Part shown: piece by piece, positions 53,740-64,000 of the stretch | Numbering within the stretch: position 1 is the stretch's first letter | How the letters are laid out: every line of letters begins with the position of its first letter | Assembly: GCA_026075535.2 (NCBI GenBank) | Contig: AP026542.1 | Coordinates: forward strand, 1,054,001 to 1,118,000 | From: Tricholoma matsutake | Taxonomy: Eukaryota; Basidiomycota; Agaricomycetes; Agaricales; Tricholomataceae | Length of the DNA stretch: 64,000 nucleotides | Reading direction: 5' to 3' | Notes under the pieces: generated by a model | The model's input: only the letters and a program-made list of their open reading frames with translations | Told to the model about the DNA's origin: nothing | Database searches by the model: none | Made by a program: the position numbers and the translations under genes

Positions 53740-56700
53740 CCCCCCCCCTTCAAGGCACAGCATCCTGATGCATAAGGTGTCAGGTCCTAGATCCTGTATG
53801 ACTGCATGGTTGGAAGTGCATCTGTCTGAAGGTCAGAGCACTAATGTGTTTGGGGGTGTTCAGGTGGAACTCTGTGAGTAGCTCAGGGGCCTCAATATTG
53901 CCTTCCACCTAGTGTTTAAAAGTCCAGTTCATTGGACCGGAAAAAACTGGCAATTGGACTGGACTGAACTGGAAAAAAACTGGACCTTCAGTCCAGTTTG
54001 GTCATCCTGGGATTGCAAAACTGGACCTTCAGTCCAGTTTGGTCATCCTGGGATTGCAAAACTGCTCTGAACTGAGACGAACTTAGCCGGTTCAGGTCAG
54101 TTCAAACTGCCATAAGGTACCCCTCTTAAATATGCATCTTTTGACCACATTTTTAAGAGAAACAGTCCAGAATTGCATGTGCTATGGCCAAAATGATATG
54201 CTACTGCAAAACCTAACTTGCACGACATCATATTTTGAGATGTAGAGGATTGTTATCACCATAAAACCTTTACAGTTGACTAATATATGTACACTGTGTA
54301 CTACTGTTTACAATTGGTTTTATGTCGTAGAAGACCAGTTTGAACTGGTTACATCTGGACTTCAGTTTGAACTGGTTTGAACTGTTTTGGACCAGTTTTT
54401 TCAGGTTCAGTCTGGTTTTTTGGGGTCTTACCATAATAGGCAACTGGTTATGGTTGCGGTTCGTCCAAATGGGGCAAAAAAACCAGACTGAACCAGACTT
54501 TAAAACACTACTTCCACCAGCCATGAATTCTCCTCATGCCCATAACCCTTCCACTTTACCAAGTACTCCAGCCTTCAATAACACAGGCAACTGTTCATCA
54601 CCTCCTCCACCTCATACCTCTCTTCTCCTACAATGATCTCATGTGGGGGTGGCATTCTTGCATGTCTGCCTTTGATTGGATCTGGCAGGACTGGCATGAG
54701 CTTGATGATGTGGAATAGTGGATGGATTTGGAACATGGATCGAGGTAGCTTCAGACAGTATGCATGCAAACTGACAGGGTAGATGACTGGGTAGGGGCCT
54801 AGGTAATGGTGTGTGAACTTCTTCATAGGCCTGGTGGTACTAATGTCTGAAGCATCCAGGAAGACCTTTTCACCCACTGCAAACTTCAGGGCTGGGGTTT
54901 GATGCTGGTTGTAGTACCTGGCCATGTCATCTTTTGATTTCACTAGGGCTGCCCAACCTTTGTCCAATGTTGACTTCATCCTGTCTGCAAATTCATTGAT
55001 GACCTCAAGCTTTGAAGGTCACTGATTGGGTTTGAAGCCCATTCATGGGTGTCTACCAGTATTGATGAAGAAGGGTGAATGCTACATGGCTGAGTGAACA
55101 TGATCATTATATGTGAGCTCACCAAGGTGTCCCAGTCATTCTGTCATTTGCTCACAAAAATCTGAATATACTGCTTGAGTTCCTGGTTAATGCACTTGGT
55201 CTGGCCATTGGTCTGTGGGTGATAGGCCACAGATGCAGAGAGTGTGATCCCTAGAAGACAGTACAATTCATGCATAAATTTGGCCACAAACTGCAGCCCC
55301 CTGTCACACAGCATCGATTGAGGTAGCCCATGCAGTTTCCACCCATTCTGGAGGTAGAGTTGGGCTGAGCCCAACACTGTGACTGTTGTGTGAGTGGGTA
55401 TGAAATGGCTTCACTTGCTCACTGAGTCTACCACAAACATGGTTGCATTGAAGCCATGTGAATTGGGGAGTTTGGTGATGAAGTCTACACTCACCACATC
55501 CCATTGTTCCTCAGGAATGGTGAGGGGGTGTAGTTTGCTGAACAGTTTGCATTTCTGGGCTTTCATGCGAAGGCACATGTCTCACATCTTGCAGTACTGG
55601 CCAATATATCAGGACATATTTGTCCACCAGTAACTTCATGAAACTAATTTGAGTGTCTTCCAATGCCCTGCATGTCCTCTGATTTTTGAGTCATGGTGCT
55701 GCTCAACAATCCTGCATTGTAGATCAGGAACTGCTGGGACATAGAGTCAATCACAAAACTTCCACAGGCCATCCTCCCTTACCCATTCCAAGCTTCAAAG
55801 GGTCTTCCCCTTTGACTTCTCCAGTTCCTTCATCACCAGTACCACTGAGTCTTTGTTCTTGCCACCCTTAACCCCCTTGTGAATGTCCTGTAGTATATCT
55901 CATTCTGTGCCCTCCACTGTAAGGCCTTCAAGTGTGTGAACTGCAAAGAATTCAGGGTGAAGAAAGGTCATGTCACAGTTGTCCTCTGTGCCAGGGCAGT
56001 GGTCTGCACATTGCAAAAAAGTATTGCACTTGCCCATGCTCTTCCCAGGACAGTGGTGCATGACAAAATCAAACCTTGAAAGGTAGAGGGACTAGCGGGC
56101 CTGTCAGCAATTGAGTTTCTTCACAGTCATGAAGTACTCAAGATTCTTGTGGTCGATCCAGATCTCCATCTTGTGTTTTTCACCTTCAAGAAAGTGCCTC
56201 CACTCCTCCAACACCCTCATGACAGCCAGCATCTCCTTGTCATGGATTTTGTAATTCCACTTGACTGCATTGAGGGACTTTGAATAGAATGTGATGGGGT
56301 GCCACTTCAGATCATCCAAGGATTGCTATGAGAGAACTGCACCTGTTGCGAAGTTGGAGCTGTCTGCCTCTACCAAAAAAGCCTTCGAATCATCAGTGAA
56401 GCAGAGAATTGGGGATGAGGTCACTCAAGTTTTTATCTCATCAAATGCCAACTGTTCTGGTTCACCCCAGCTCCACTTTTGACCCTTCTTTATGACTCAA
56501 AAAGGGGTTTTGTGTGATGTGAGAAGCCTTCAATGAAACACTGGTAGAAGTTTGCGAACCCTAGGAATGACTGCACTGACTTTCATGTGGTTGGGATTGG
56601 CCACTCCATGACTCCTGCTACCTTGACAGGATCCATGCAGATCTCTCCTTTGGAGATGATGAGTCTGAGATATTTGATTGCGGTAGCTTTGAATTCACAT

Positions 56701-56757
56701 TTGTCATGCCACAGGAAGAGCTTCTGCTCCCAAAGCCACTCAAGGACCAGTCAAGTG
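53740..56757 (-). pseudogene. Gypsy element D pol: RT end, RNase H, integrase, chromodomain
   Basis: On minus from right to left: RT thumb and RNase H start (56750-56330, FLGFANFY; LVEADSSNFATGAVL); RNase H (56319-56104, FYSKSLNAVKWNYKIHDKEM and WIDHKNLEYF); integrase N-terminal and core region (about 55640-55144, SVDFITKLP; SMLCDRGLQFVAKFMHEL; VAYHPQTNGQT); integrase C-terminal part (54979-54640, PVSLHAYCLKLP; HPLFHIIKLMP); chromodomain beginning YEVEEVMNS and YLVKWKGYGHEENSW (54600-54515), which is cut by a MITE and continues at 53901-53800. Multiple stops and frameshifts. The 5' part (gag, protease, RT palm) is absent: the element abuts Copia sequence at about 56757. Chromovirus-type Gypsy. 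Confidence 0.85.
53910..54510. mobile_element. hAT-like non-autonomous element, 601 bp, in Gypsy D chromodomain
   Basis: Perfect 8-bp duplication CTTCCACC at 53902-53909 and 54511-54518. Ends are inverted: TAGTGTTTAAAAGTCCAGTT at left and TAGTGTTTTAAAGTCTGGTT on the opposite strand at right. The subterminal regions are packed with (A)GTCCAGTT, AACTGG and CAGTTTGAACTGG motifs in both orientations, and a 41-bp segment (GGACCTTCAGTCCAGTTTGG...) is tandemly duplicated at 53980-54062. No coding capacity. Inserted into the chromodomain-coding region of Gypsy D. Confidence 0.95.
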
Positions 56758-59700
56758 ATAGATATACAGGTGGAAAGGGAAAAATTACCTTTGTCACTAA
56801 GGAGGGGAAGAAAATAGCACAAGGGAACAAGGTTAACAACCATTTATACAAGATGGAATTAACTGTACATGACTGACACCTGACTCTTACAATAGAAGCC
56901 GCAGATCACTGATCATTCATCAATAATGATGCAGTGCCCAATTGGGAAACTTGGCACAGGTGCTTCAGGCACATCAGGTATTCTGGCCTGCAGAAATTAT
57001 TGGATAGGAATTTGGTCAACAGATTTAACATTGATAAACACAGTCCTAAACCACATTGTATCACATGTACCAAGGCGAAGCAACACATAGAACCCTTTCT
57101 AAAATATCCACATGACAAACTGAACCCAGAGAATTGACGCATATTGATTTATGGGGAAAATACACGATCAAATCTATAAATGGAAATCAATATTACTTGT
57201 TATGTGTGGATGACGCAAAATGCTACATAACCATCCAGTGTTTGAAAGAGAAATCAGACTCAACACAAGTGGTAATAAAATATTTGACACATTTAATAAC
57301 TCAAGGTCAAAAACCAAAGGGGATCCAAATTGATTGTGGAAAAGAATTTGTAAATGAGAAGTTGGAAAAATGGTGCAATGAACATGGTATAGAAGTAAGA
57401 CTAACTGCACCATACTCACCTTCACAGAATGGCATCACAGAGCAAATGAATAGAACTCTTGTTGAACTATCACACACCATGATAACTGCCAACCAACTTT
57501 CCGAATTTCTTTGGGAATATGCAGTTTTACATGCCGCTTACCTTTGTAACCAATCATTTACAAAACATCTCCCAAAATCAACACCTTATGAAGGATGGCA
57601 CAAAATAAAACCCAATGTATCACATTTATGGGAGTTTGGAAGCCAGGTATGGATATTACTACAAGGTCAAAAGAAACCCCAAAGAATGCTACCAAAATCA
57701 AAGTGCCAAGCATATGTTGGCTATGATGATGGTGCTGGGGCAGTAAAATATTACAATGCAGAAACTCACAAAGTACTTACCTCCTGCAACTTCCAGAAGA
57801 TTACACCTACAGAAAAACAAACTCATGACCATATTGAAATTACACCCAATTTACTGCATGAGGGGGAGCCTGTATGTAGCACACCACCAATGGGTGTAAC
57901 AGATTCTGATGATACAACTTGGAATCTGGTGACCAAGAAGCAAAAACAGAATGAAACATAGGAAGATATAGATATTGATGAGCCACAGAAGATGCGTGGA
58001 ATTTGTATCAATTATAAACACCTTCACAATCCTTTTGCATATGAGGATGATGACAATTTTTTGTCAATAGAAGAAGTCTACACAATTCTTGCTGGAGACA
58101 AACTTACAAGTCTCGAAGATGCAAAGAACTCCCCAGACTGGCCTGAATGGCAAAAGGCCATGAAGATTGAATTGAATTTATTATTGGAGAAGGGGACTTG
58201 GGAACTTGTCCAGAAACCTCACAATGCAGTACTAATCAAAAATAAATGGATCTTTGTCAAAAAGTGCAATAAAGAAGGGAAAGTAGTAAAGCATCAAGCA
58301 AGATTAGTGGCAAAAGGATATGCACAATGACCTGGATTTGATTATAGGAAAACATTCTCACTGGTTGTCAGGATGGATACACTACATGCAATACTAGCAC
58401 TCATACCTGAAAAGGGACTCAAGTTACAACAAATGGATGTAAAGGGCACGTATCTAAATGACACTTTGCAGGAGGCAATATATATGCAACAGCCTGAAGG
58501 ATGTGAAGATGGAATGGGTTGAGTATGCAGGTTAGTCAAAATGCTTTATGGTTTAAAACAGGCAGGCCAAGAGTGGAATAATGAACTTGATGGCAAACTC
58601 AAAATCCATGGCTATGCATGCTTAGTTTCTGATCCATGCATGGATATATGACACAATGGTAATGACTTTGGAATAATGGCTATCTGGATGGACAACTCAC
58701 TACTTTTTGCTTCATCTGAGAAAATGATGGATCATATGAAAGAAACCCTCCAGTCAGAATGGGATGTAACAGACCTTGGAGAGCCAAGTAAAATTGTTGG
58801 CATTGAAGTTACATGAACCAAGAATGCAATAACTATATCTCAACAGAGATATATTGAAAATATTCTCCATAATGAAGGAATAGCCAATGCAAATTCTACT
58901 GGTATACCCATGGACCCCAATATAAAGCTTGGACCAAATCTGGATGATAATGAACCCAATTGAAGCAATTGATATGCACAATTATTGGGGAGTCTGCAAT
59001 TTTTGGCAAATTCCACAAGACCAGACATAAGCTACACAGTTAATAAATTGGCTGCCTACACCGCAAACCCAGGTTTAAAACACCATGGTGCAATAAAGTG
59101 AATACTCAGATACCTGGTGGGTATGAAAAATCTAGGGATAACATGTAGAAAATCCCAAGATGAAACTGGAATTGGAAACCTCTTCCATGGATATGCAGAT
59201 GCTGCATATGCAAATGCTGATGACCTCAAATCCATGACCAGCTACGTTTTTCCAGCAGCAGGGGGAGCAATCACATGGAAATCAAAGAAACAAACTGTGA
59301 TAGCATTGTCCTCTACAGAGGCAGAATATGTAGTGCTGTCGGAGGCTGGACAGGCTGAGAAATTTGTACAGTGAACTCGGATTCCCACAGAACTCACTGA
59401 CGGAAATCAAAGGTGATGATGAAGGATCCATAATATTGACACATAATCCTCAATTTCACCAGCGATCAAAACATATCACTATTCACCATCATTGGGTCTG
59501 AACATTAGTAACTGACAAAATACTTGATATACAAAACTGTTGTGACCCAGAACAAACAGTGGACATGTTAACAAAGGCATTACCCAGGCCAAAATATATA
59601 TGACATAGGGCAGAGATGGGAATCCAGTCGACGCGTGAACTCAGTAGCTTTCTTCACATGTGAGTTGGTTTTTCCCATGGGGTTTTCCACCACATAGAGG

Positions 59701-59790
59701 TTTTAATGCACCTGAAAGGTGAGAAATTCAACATTTCAATTATTTATTAACCATTCCTATGGACTCAACCATGCTAGGCTTGAGGGGGAG
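56758..59790 (+). pseudogene. Copia element: integrase, RT and RNase H (5'-truncated)
   Basis: Begins abruptly at about 56758 next to Gypsy D. Order: GAG-pre-integrase zinc region (WETWHRCFRHI...CITCTKAK, 56945-57075); integrase core (57134-57560) with IDLWGKY, QIDCGKEFVNEKL and the Glu region SQNGITEQMNRTL; RT from about 58110 (WPEWQKAMKIELNLLLEKGTW), with LKQAGQEWN; catalytic box AIWMDNSLLFAS (about 58675), where the family has YVDD, so one Asp reads Asn; RNase H with Asp in YADAAYANADDLKSMTSY (59190) and ALSSTEAEYVVLSEA (59305). About ten in-frame stops, nearly all TGA (for example 58328, 58519, 58647, 58814, 58961, 59098). A polypurine tract TTGAGGGGGAG (59780-59790) precedes the LTR. Confidence 0.9.
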
Positions 59791-59994
59791 TGTTGGGATA
59801 GTCAATCCTAGCACAATATGTTAGTGCATCACAAGCACAACACTAGTGCATCATGTATAAAAATAGAACACAATGTATTTATAGATCACAATGTATGTAC
59901 ATCATAGCATAGGAGAATACGAGACATTCTACCTTGTCCTGAACTCCCATCATTTAATCCCTTTGAACTTCTCCTTCACACCATAATCCCAATA
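59791..59994 (+). repeat. 3' LTR of the Copia element
   Basis: Starts TGTTGGGATAG directly after the polypurine tract and probably ends TCCCAATA at 59994 (a C-to-T change of the expected TCCCAACA). It contains TATAAAAATAG at about 59861. The 5' LTR is absent with the 5' half of the element. Confidence 0.75.
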
Positions 59995-60834
59995 AGTCAA
60001 CATCATCCCATCACATCACACCCACTCAAATGTAGTAAATCCACTAATATCCCTTACCTGTCAATATAACCCTTCAATATTGTTGACTTCAACCATGTAA
60101 GGTATCCTGCCCAGCCCACCCAATGTATGCCACCCATAGACAATCATGTGAGCATAGATAACATAATGATAAGTAATCAAATCAGAGATTAGCTTGACAT
60201 GCATCAACAGGAATGTGCAGGACAGCTTCCCACCTTTATTCCCACCCCAATCAACACCCAATCAATACCTCCCATGGTTCATCAATGCACGCCACAGCTT
60301 CAGCTAACATCGCACTCATCATCCCAGATGATGAGCATGCCTTTCCACTCATACCTGACCATTTCCCTTCGCTTTTTTTGTATATTAATACTTATGCATG
60401 TACATATAGTGATTATAAACATCTATTTTCGCTTTTTCACCTATATTTAAGCATGCAGTCAACATTCTCCCTTGAACAAGGGATGTGAAGGGGTCTCTTC
60501 TTGCTATTGAGGGGTTCTACTACATATACATGGCTCTAAAATGATTTATTTAGCTCAATACATGACTGGGGAAGTCTGTACAGGAGTGGGGAAGAGGTTA
60601 AGTAAGGAGAAGTGAGAGGAGTGTGAGCCAGGGTACCATCTACTGGACTTGCACACCCTCTAGAGCCACAGAAATATATGTAGAGGATAGAGGGATATGT
60701 GTAGAGGTCGGGAGTGATGTAGGAAGTGTTTACCATACTATAGCCAGACAGTTTCCCAAAAATTGGAGACCATCCAGATAGGAGTTGAGGCCATAGGATA
60801 CATCAGAGGGTGTGTTCAACCAAGTAGTCCCAAA
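59995..60834. other. No recognisable gene
   Basis: Short open frames only, AT-rich. No terminal repeats identified. Confidence 0.4.
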
Positions 60835-61199
60835 AAGGCAATAAACCGAAGATAGTTCAACAGAGACTGAAGACACTGCTAGTCAGAGGGCAGGAATAGA
60901 TAGAGGAAGTTAAACTGCATAGGATGCAAAAAGACCAAAGCAGATTCATGGAGTCATGAGTGAGATACACACAAAACAATGCATTTTGGTGTAGGTATTG
61001 AGATGCTTCCGATCATCGATGTCATGCACTCCCTGATCATACCATTCATAAACAATTTCTTGACCACTCTGCCTACACTCCTCAATGGATTCACTCCAGA
61101 TCTTTTGCATTTAGTGCAATAACTCCCCCTCTATCTACTCCTGTCCTCTGACTAGCAGTGTCTTCAGTCTCTGTTGAGCTATCTTTGGTTTATTGCCTT
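60835..61199. repeat. Inverted repeat, 365 bp, possible foldback element
   Basis: Arms begin AAGGCAATAAAC[CT][GA]AAGATAG and extend through CAACAGAGACTGAAGACACT and GCTAGTCAGAGG to about 60915; the complement lies at about 61115-61199. The arms are about 80-100 bp with few mismatches, mostly transitions. The loop holds unrelated sequence. No target duplication identified. Confidence 0.75.
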
Positions 61200-61223
61200 C
61201 TACATTGTATTGAATGATATGGG

Positions 61224-62050
61224 TTCAATGGACACTGTCGAACTCACTATATAAAGTCACTATACTATATTAACCAACGACTACATTGTACACTGATTAT
61301 TATACCTTACAATAGACATGCATTAGGAATGTAATACAGACATTAGTAACATTTGAAATGCAATGGGCACAGATGCAGCCACAGACACAGGGATGGCCAC
61401 AGCATTGCCATTGGGCATGGACACATTAACCTATGAATACTATTGACTTTCAATGGATGCTGTCAAACTCACTATATATTTGCACATACTCTATTAATGA
61501 ACCAATGACTACATTACTACTTTACTCGCTGTACCATACAGATAGATGTGCATTAAGAACATAGTACAGACATTAGTAATGTTTGAAATGCAATTGCAGG
61601 GAAGGGGACAGGGATGGGGATGGGAGCGGGGATGGGAGCGGGGATGGGAGCAGGGATGGGAGCAGGGATGGGAGCAGGAATGGGAGCAGGGATGGGAGCA
61701 GGGATGGGAGCAGGGATGGGAGCAGGATGTGAGCAGGGATAGGGACTATTGACTGTACACATTGTATTATCTGTTTCAATGGACACCATTGAACTCACTA
61801 TATATTTGTACATACTCTATTAATTAACCAATGACTACATTACTACTTTACTTGCTGTACCGTACAGATAGATGTGCATTAAGAACATAGTACAGACATT
61901 AGTAATGTTTGAAATGCAATTGCAGGGAAGGGTATGGGAGTGGGCATGGGGAAGTGGCACTGACATCGGGGCTTGACAGGACCACAAAAACAATGATATT
62001 ACTACAATGATGTGTATTAAGAACAGAATACAGACAAAAGCTACATAGAT
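61224..62050. repeat. Large tandem repeat with embedded minisatellite
   Basis: Units starting TTCAATGGA at about 61224, 61449 and 61775, each followed by AACTCACTATATA, CATACTCTATTAA, CAATGACTACATT and GTACAGACATTAGTAA, with a partial fourth trace near 62012-62050. Unit lengths vary (about 225, 326 and over 180 bp) because a GGGATGGGAGCA array has expanded in the second unit. Confidence 0.85.
61593..61740 (+). repeat. GGGATGGGAGCA minisatellite
   Basis: About ten tandem copies of a 12-bp unit (GGGATGGGAGC[AG]), G-rich on plus, inside the second unit of the larger repeat. Open frames through it (poly-WEQG or poly-PAPI) are repeat artefacts. Confidence 0.9.
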
Positions 62051-62088
62051 ATATATATAATGAGTAAGGTATTAATTATCCTCCCACA

Positions 62089-62830
62089 TCACTGGGAATC
62101 GGCAGGGGGATTGGCCATAGCATCTGAGTGGGATGACAGCATAATTTCTGAGAACCTCCTTTCAAATGATTTCAACTTATTTTCAACCCTTTCCTTCAAA
62201 ATGGCATATGTTTTCAATGTTATATCTTGTTGTTTGAGCTTCTCCACCTTGGCCATGTACAGATGATGACTGGCATCCTTGTACAATATGCCAAGCTGGT
62301 CTTGAAGGGCCTTCACTTCAGCATGGCAGCTCAACAACTCCCTGTCTGTCAAGTCCTGCAACAGGATGAACTAATGTAGAAATACAAATGAGGATGACAC
62401 TTACTGGATCAGCAGGTAGGGTGAGCTGGTTTCAGGCCACCAGGTAGTATGGTGGTGTGGTCATGTTGCCAGACTGCAAATTGATCATAATGTCAGTTGG
62501 GATAGACAAGACACAGGAGTGGATAGAGAAACAGGAGCAGCCAGGATATGGGAGCAGCCAAGACACAGCAGTGGCCAGAGACATGGCAGCAGCCCTTAAC
62601 TTCAACCTGATTTGAAATAAACAAAGCTTACCCCTCCATCTGCATTACGGACATCAAGTTCCAACTTCTGGCGATAGGCCATTGCCTGATGAGTGGCGGG
62701 AATCATAAAGTGGGGCACTAAATAGTGGTGCCCATCATTGGCTTGGATAGGGACATAGCCATCTAGAACATTGCCTTGCATTTGCTGCTAGTCGCTCATT
62801 GTGGATGGATCAATGTAACAGAGGTTATAA
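62089..62830 (-). CDS. Small conserved hypothetical coiled-coil protein gene
   Basis: Read on minus. First exon about 62801-62632 (GNVLDGYVPIQANDGHHYLV then MIPATHQAMAYRQKLELDVR), ending at a GTAAGC donor. A middle exon lies near 62480-62405 (TTPPYYLVA...LTLPADP), and the last exon (62361-62089) reads LTDRELLSCHAEVKALQDQL, KDASHHLYMAKVEKLKQQD and VENKLKSFERRFSEIML. The last exon is predicted helical or coiled-coil. One stop near the N-terminus (TAG at about 62790) and one in the middle exon (TAG, TGG expected) may reflect decay. The sequence style is familiar from mushroom hypothetical proteins often found near repeats; function unknown. Confidence 0.5.
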
Positions 62831-62924
62831 TGTGCATCTAATCTAGTGATCAGATATTGATGTTATTTGTTGGCCTTGATGAACAAACACATGTGTTCAT
62901 TGTTCCAACTTTCGTTGACTTTCA

Positions 62925-63294
62925 AACCCCATCACTCCCGTCCCTGTTCCCATTCCCGTCCCCACCCCAACTCATCTCAACATGAATGTTACAGCTCAAC
63001 AAGTCCTTGGCCACATCAGTCAGATTGAGCAGGCTGTTTGAAACAGCCTTCAAACATGAAACATCAAGGTGGAGCAGCTGCTGGTCCTTCAAGATCAGGA
63101 GCGGGAGTGGCAGGTGAGGGTGCAGGAATGGGAATGGGAACAGGACAAGGGAAGGGAGCAGGATGACAGAGGGGAATGGGAGCGGGAGTGGGAACAGGAA
63201 CAGGAACAGGGACGGGGACAGGAACAGGAATGGGAATGGGAATGAGAATGGGAGTGGGATGGGGATGGGAATGGGAACAGGAACAGGAGCAGGA

Positions 63295-63325
<31 letters not shown>

Positions 63326-63330
63326 TTTGA
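62925..63330. repeat. GGGAATGGGAACAGGAACAGG-type minisatellite
   Basis: Hexamer-based array (GGAACA, GGGAAT, GGAGCA) at about 63115-63330, with a shorter pyrimidine-rich counterpart (CCCGTCCCTGTTCCCATTCC) at 62936-62965. G-rich on plus. Frames through it encode low-complexity E/Q or P/A repeats and are not called as genes. Confidence 0.85.
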
Positions 63331-63363
63331 GGGGGAACCAGGCAAAGGAAACCACAGGCACCA

Positions 63364-63900
63364 GTGGAGCCATTGGGATCCAGGTCATGCCAGCCAGAAC
63401 ATCGACACCCAGATGTGCACCCATTGGCACCACCCACCCCAACCACTCCAGCAAGACCAAGTGGGAGTGGCAGGACCAGGCAACTTCAGAGCAGCAGTGG
63501 GAGCTCTGGTGAGGATTTAGAAAATGATGGGGAATCAGTGGGGACAGAAAGTGATGGAGATGTATTGTTGGAGCAAAAGGAGCAAAGGGAACAATAGCGA
63601 CAACCAGTGTGTGGGGCAGTAAGGCCCACTTCCTGAATACGATGCTTCCGGCTTGGGCAACAATGTCACAAACAGGTCAATGGGAAGGGCACATGTTTTG
63701 AATGTGGGAAGGGCAAAGTCAAGTGCGAAAAAATGAAAGATGGTCATGGAGGGGACAAGCCAGAGAAAGGAAAGGGTGCAGCCAGAAGAAAGGTGAAGAA
63801 GCCTGGATCCTCACAGAAGTTCACGAGGGAAGAAAAAGGAAAATCGAAGGGTAAGTATTATGTATCACCATACAAATAACCACTGAACATTAACCACAGC
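63364..63900 (+). pseudogene. Low-complexity ORF followed by Cys-rich (zinc-cluster-like) segment
   Basis: A frame at 63364-63597 (ending in an acidic EDLENDGESVGTESDGDV stretch) stops with TAG. In a following frame at about 63640-63880, CFECGKGKVKCEKMKDG and a Lys-rich tail (RRKVKKPGSSQKF) resemble the Cys-rich block of repeated basidiomycete proteins. The 5' end dissolves into the minisatellite. Function unknown. Confidence 0.35.
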
Positions 63901-64000
63901 AACATATTCCTCCGATGTCGAGATGGTTGACGTCATGCACGAACACCCACCCTCACCCTCACCCTCACCCTCTCCTGGTCCCATTACTGCTGGGGAGCTC
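63901..64000. other. Window end; short CCCTCA repeat
   Basis: CACCCTCACCCTCACCCTC at 63947-63970 is a short hexamer repeat; coding continuation beyond the window cannot be judged. Confidence 0.4.

Noticed and set aside
61553..61813. Open frames in the GGGATGGGAGCA array
   Set aside because: PAPI or WEQG repeats are direct translations of the 12-bp unit; no start or flanking domain supports a gene.
63947..63975. CCCTCA repeat at the window end as a telomere
   Set aside because: Only about four units and not TTAGGG; coding-like sequence surrounds it.

Overview
The window looks like repeat-rich, heterochromatin-like DNA from a filamentous basidiomycete, most likely an Agaricomycete. This is inferred from short GT-AG introns (about 40-70 bp) and from gene families typical of mushroom genomes: chromodomain Gypsy elements, hAT elements, rva_4-type integrase genes, an OTT_1508-like deaminase, an alpha-type kinase, a Crinkler-style P-loop NTPase and DUF6729/exonuclease genes. 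No rRNA, CRISPR or bacterial feature was found.

Layout. 0-8 kb: a decayed Gypsy element (A, plus strand) split by a second Gypsy element (B, minus strand, 2378-6269) with a 5-bp target duplication. 8.7-14.3 kb: TE-associated ORFs, a probable LTR, a tRNA-derived SINE, a decayed coiled-coil gene with a ~256-bp repeat array, and a 1088-bp non-autonomous hAT-like element with an 8-bp duplication. 15-21 kb: a gag relic, then a deaminase-like gene interrupted by a 284-bp MITE. 21.3-24.65 kb: a decayed hAT transposase. 25.1-32.4 kb: a multi-exon DUF6729/exonuclease gene (copy 1, minus) carrying a short LTR element in an intron and a MITE in an exon. 33.0-36.4 kb: a P-loop NTPase gene. 37.1-42.2 kb: copy 2 of the DUF6729/exonuclease gene, better preserved. 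44.7-49.3 kb: an alpha-kinase gene and an rva_4-type integrase gene, both minus. 50.4-51.6 kb: minisatellite and palindromic repeats. 52.0-52.65 kb: one SINE inserted in another. 53.06-60.0 kb: a Gypsy element (D, minus) with a MITE in its chromodomain, abutting a 5'-truncated Copia element (plus) with its 3' LTR. 60.8-64 kb: inverted and tandem repeats, a small conserved hypothetical gene and a Cys-rich ORF.

How the parts relate. Nearly all coding sequence belongs to or sits beside mobile elements, and many insertions can be dated relative to each other because their target duplications survive. Decay is dominated by transitions. Paired LTRs differ by CG/TG, CG/CA and reciprocal CA/TG changes, and most stops in the Copia frame are TGA, as expected from cytosine methylation and deamination at CpG. 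The most intriguing feature is the pair of paralogous genes at 25-32 and 37-42 kb. They share zinc-binding DUF6729, a possible RNase H-fold (DDE-like) segment, a WRN-like DEDDy 3'-5' exonuclease, a conserved RGTN..EGGVH domain and a Cys-rich tail, and they flank the NTPase gene. Their role is not established by the sequence.

All calls come from reading translations and motifs by eye; no database search was run.
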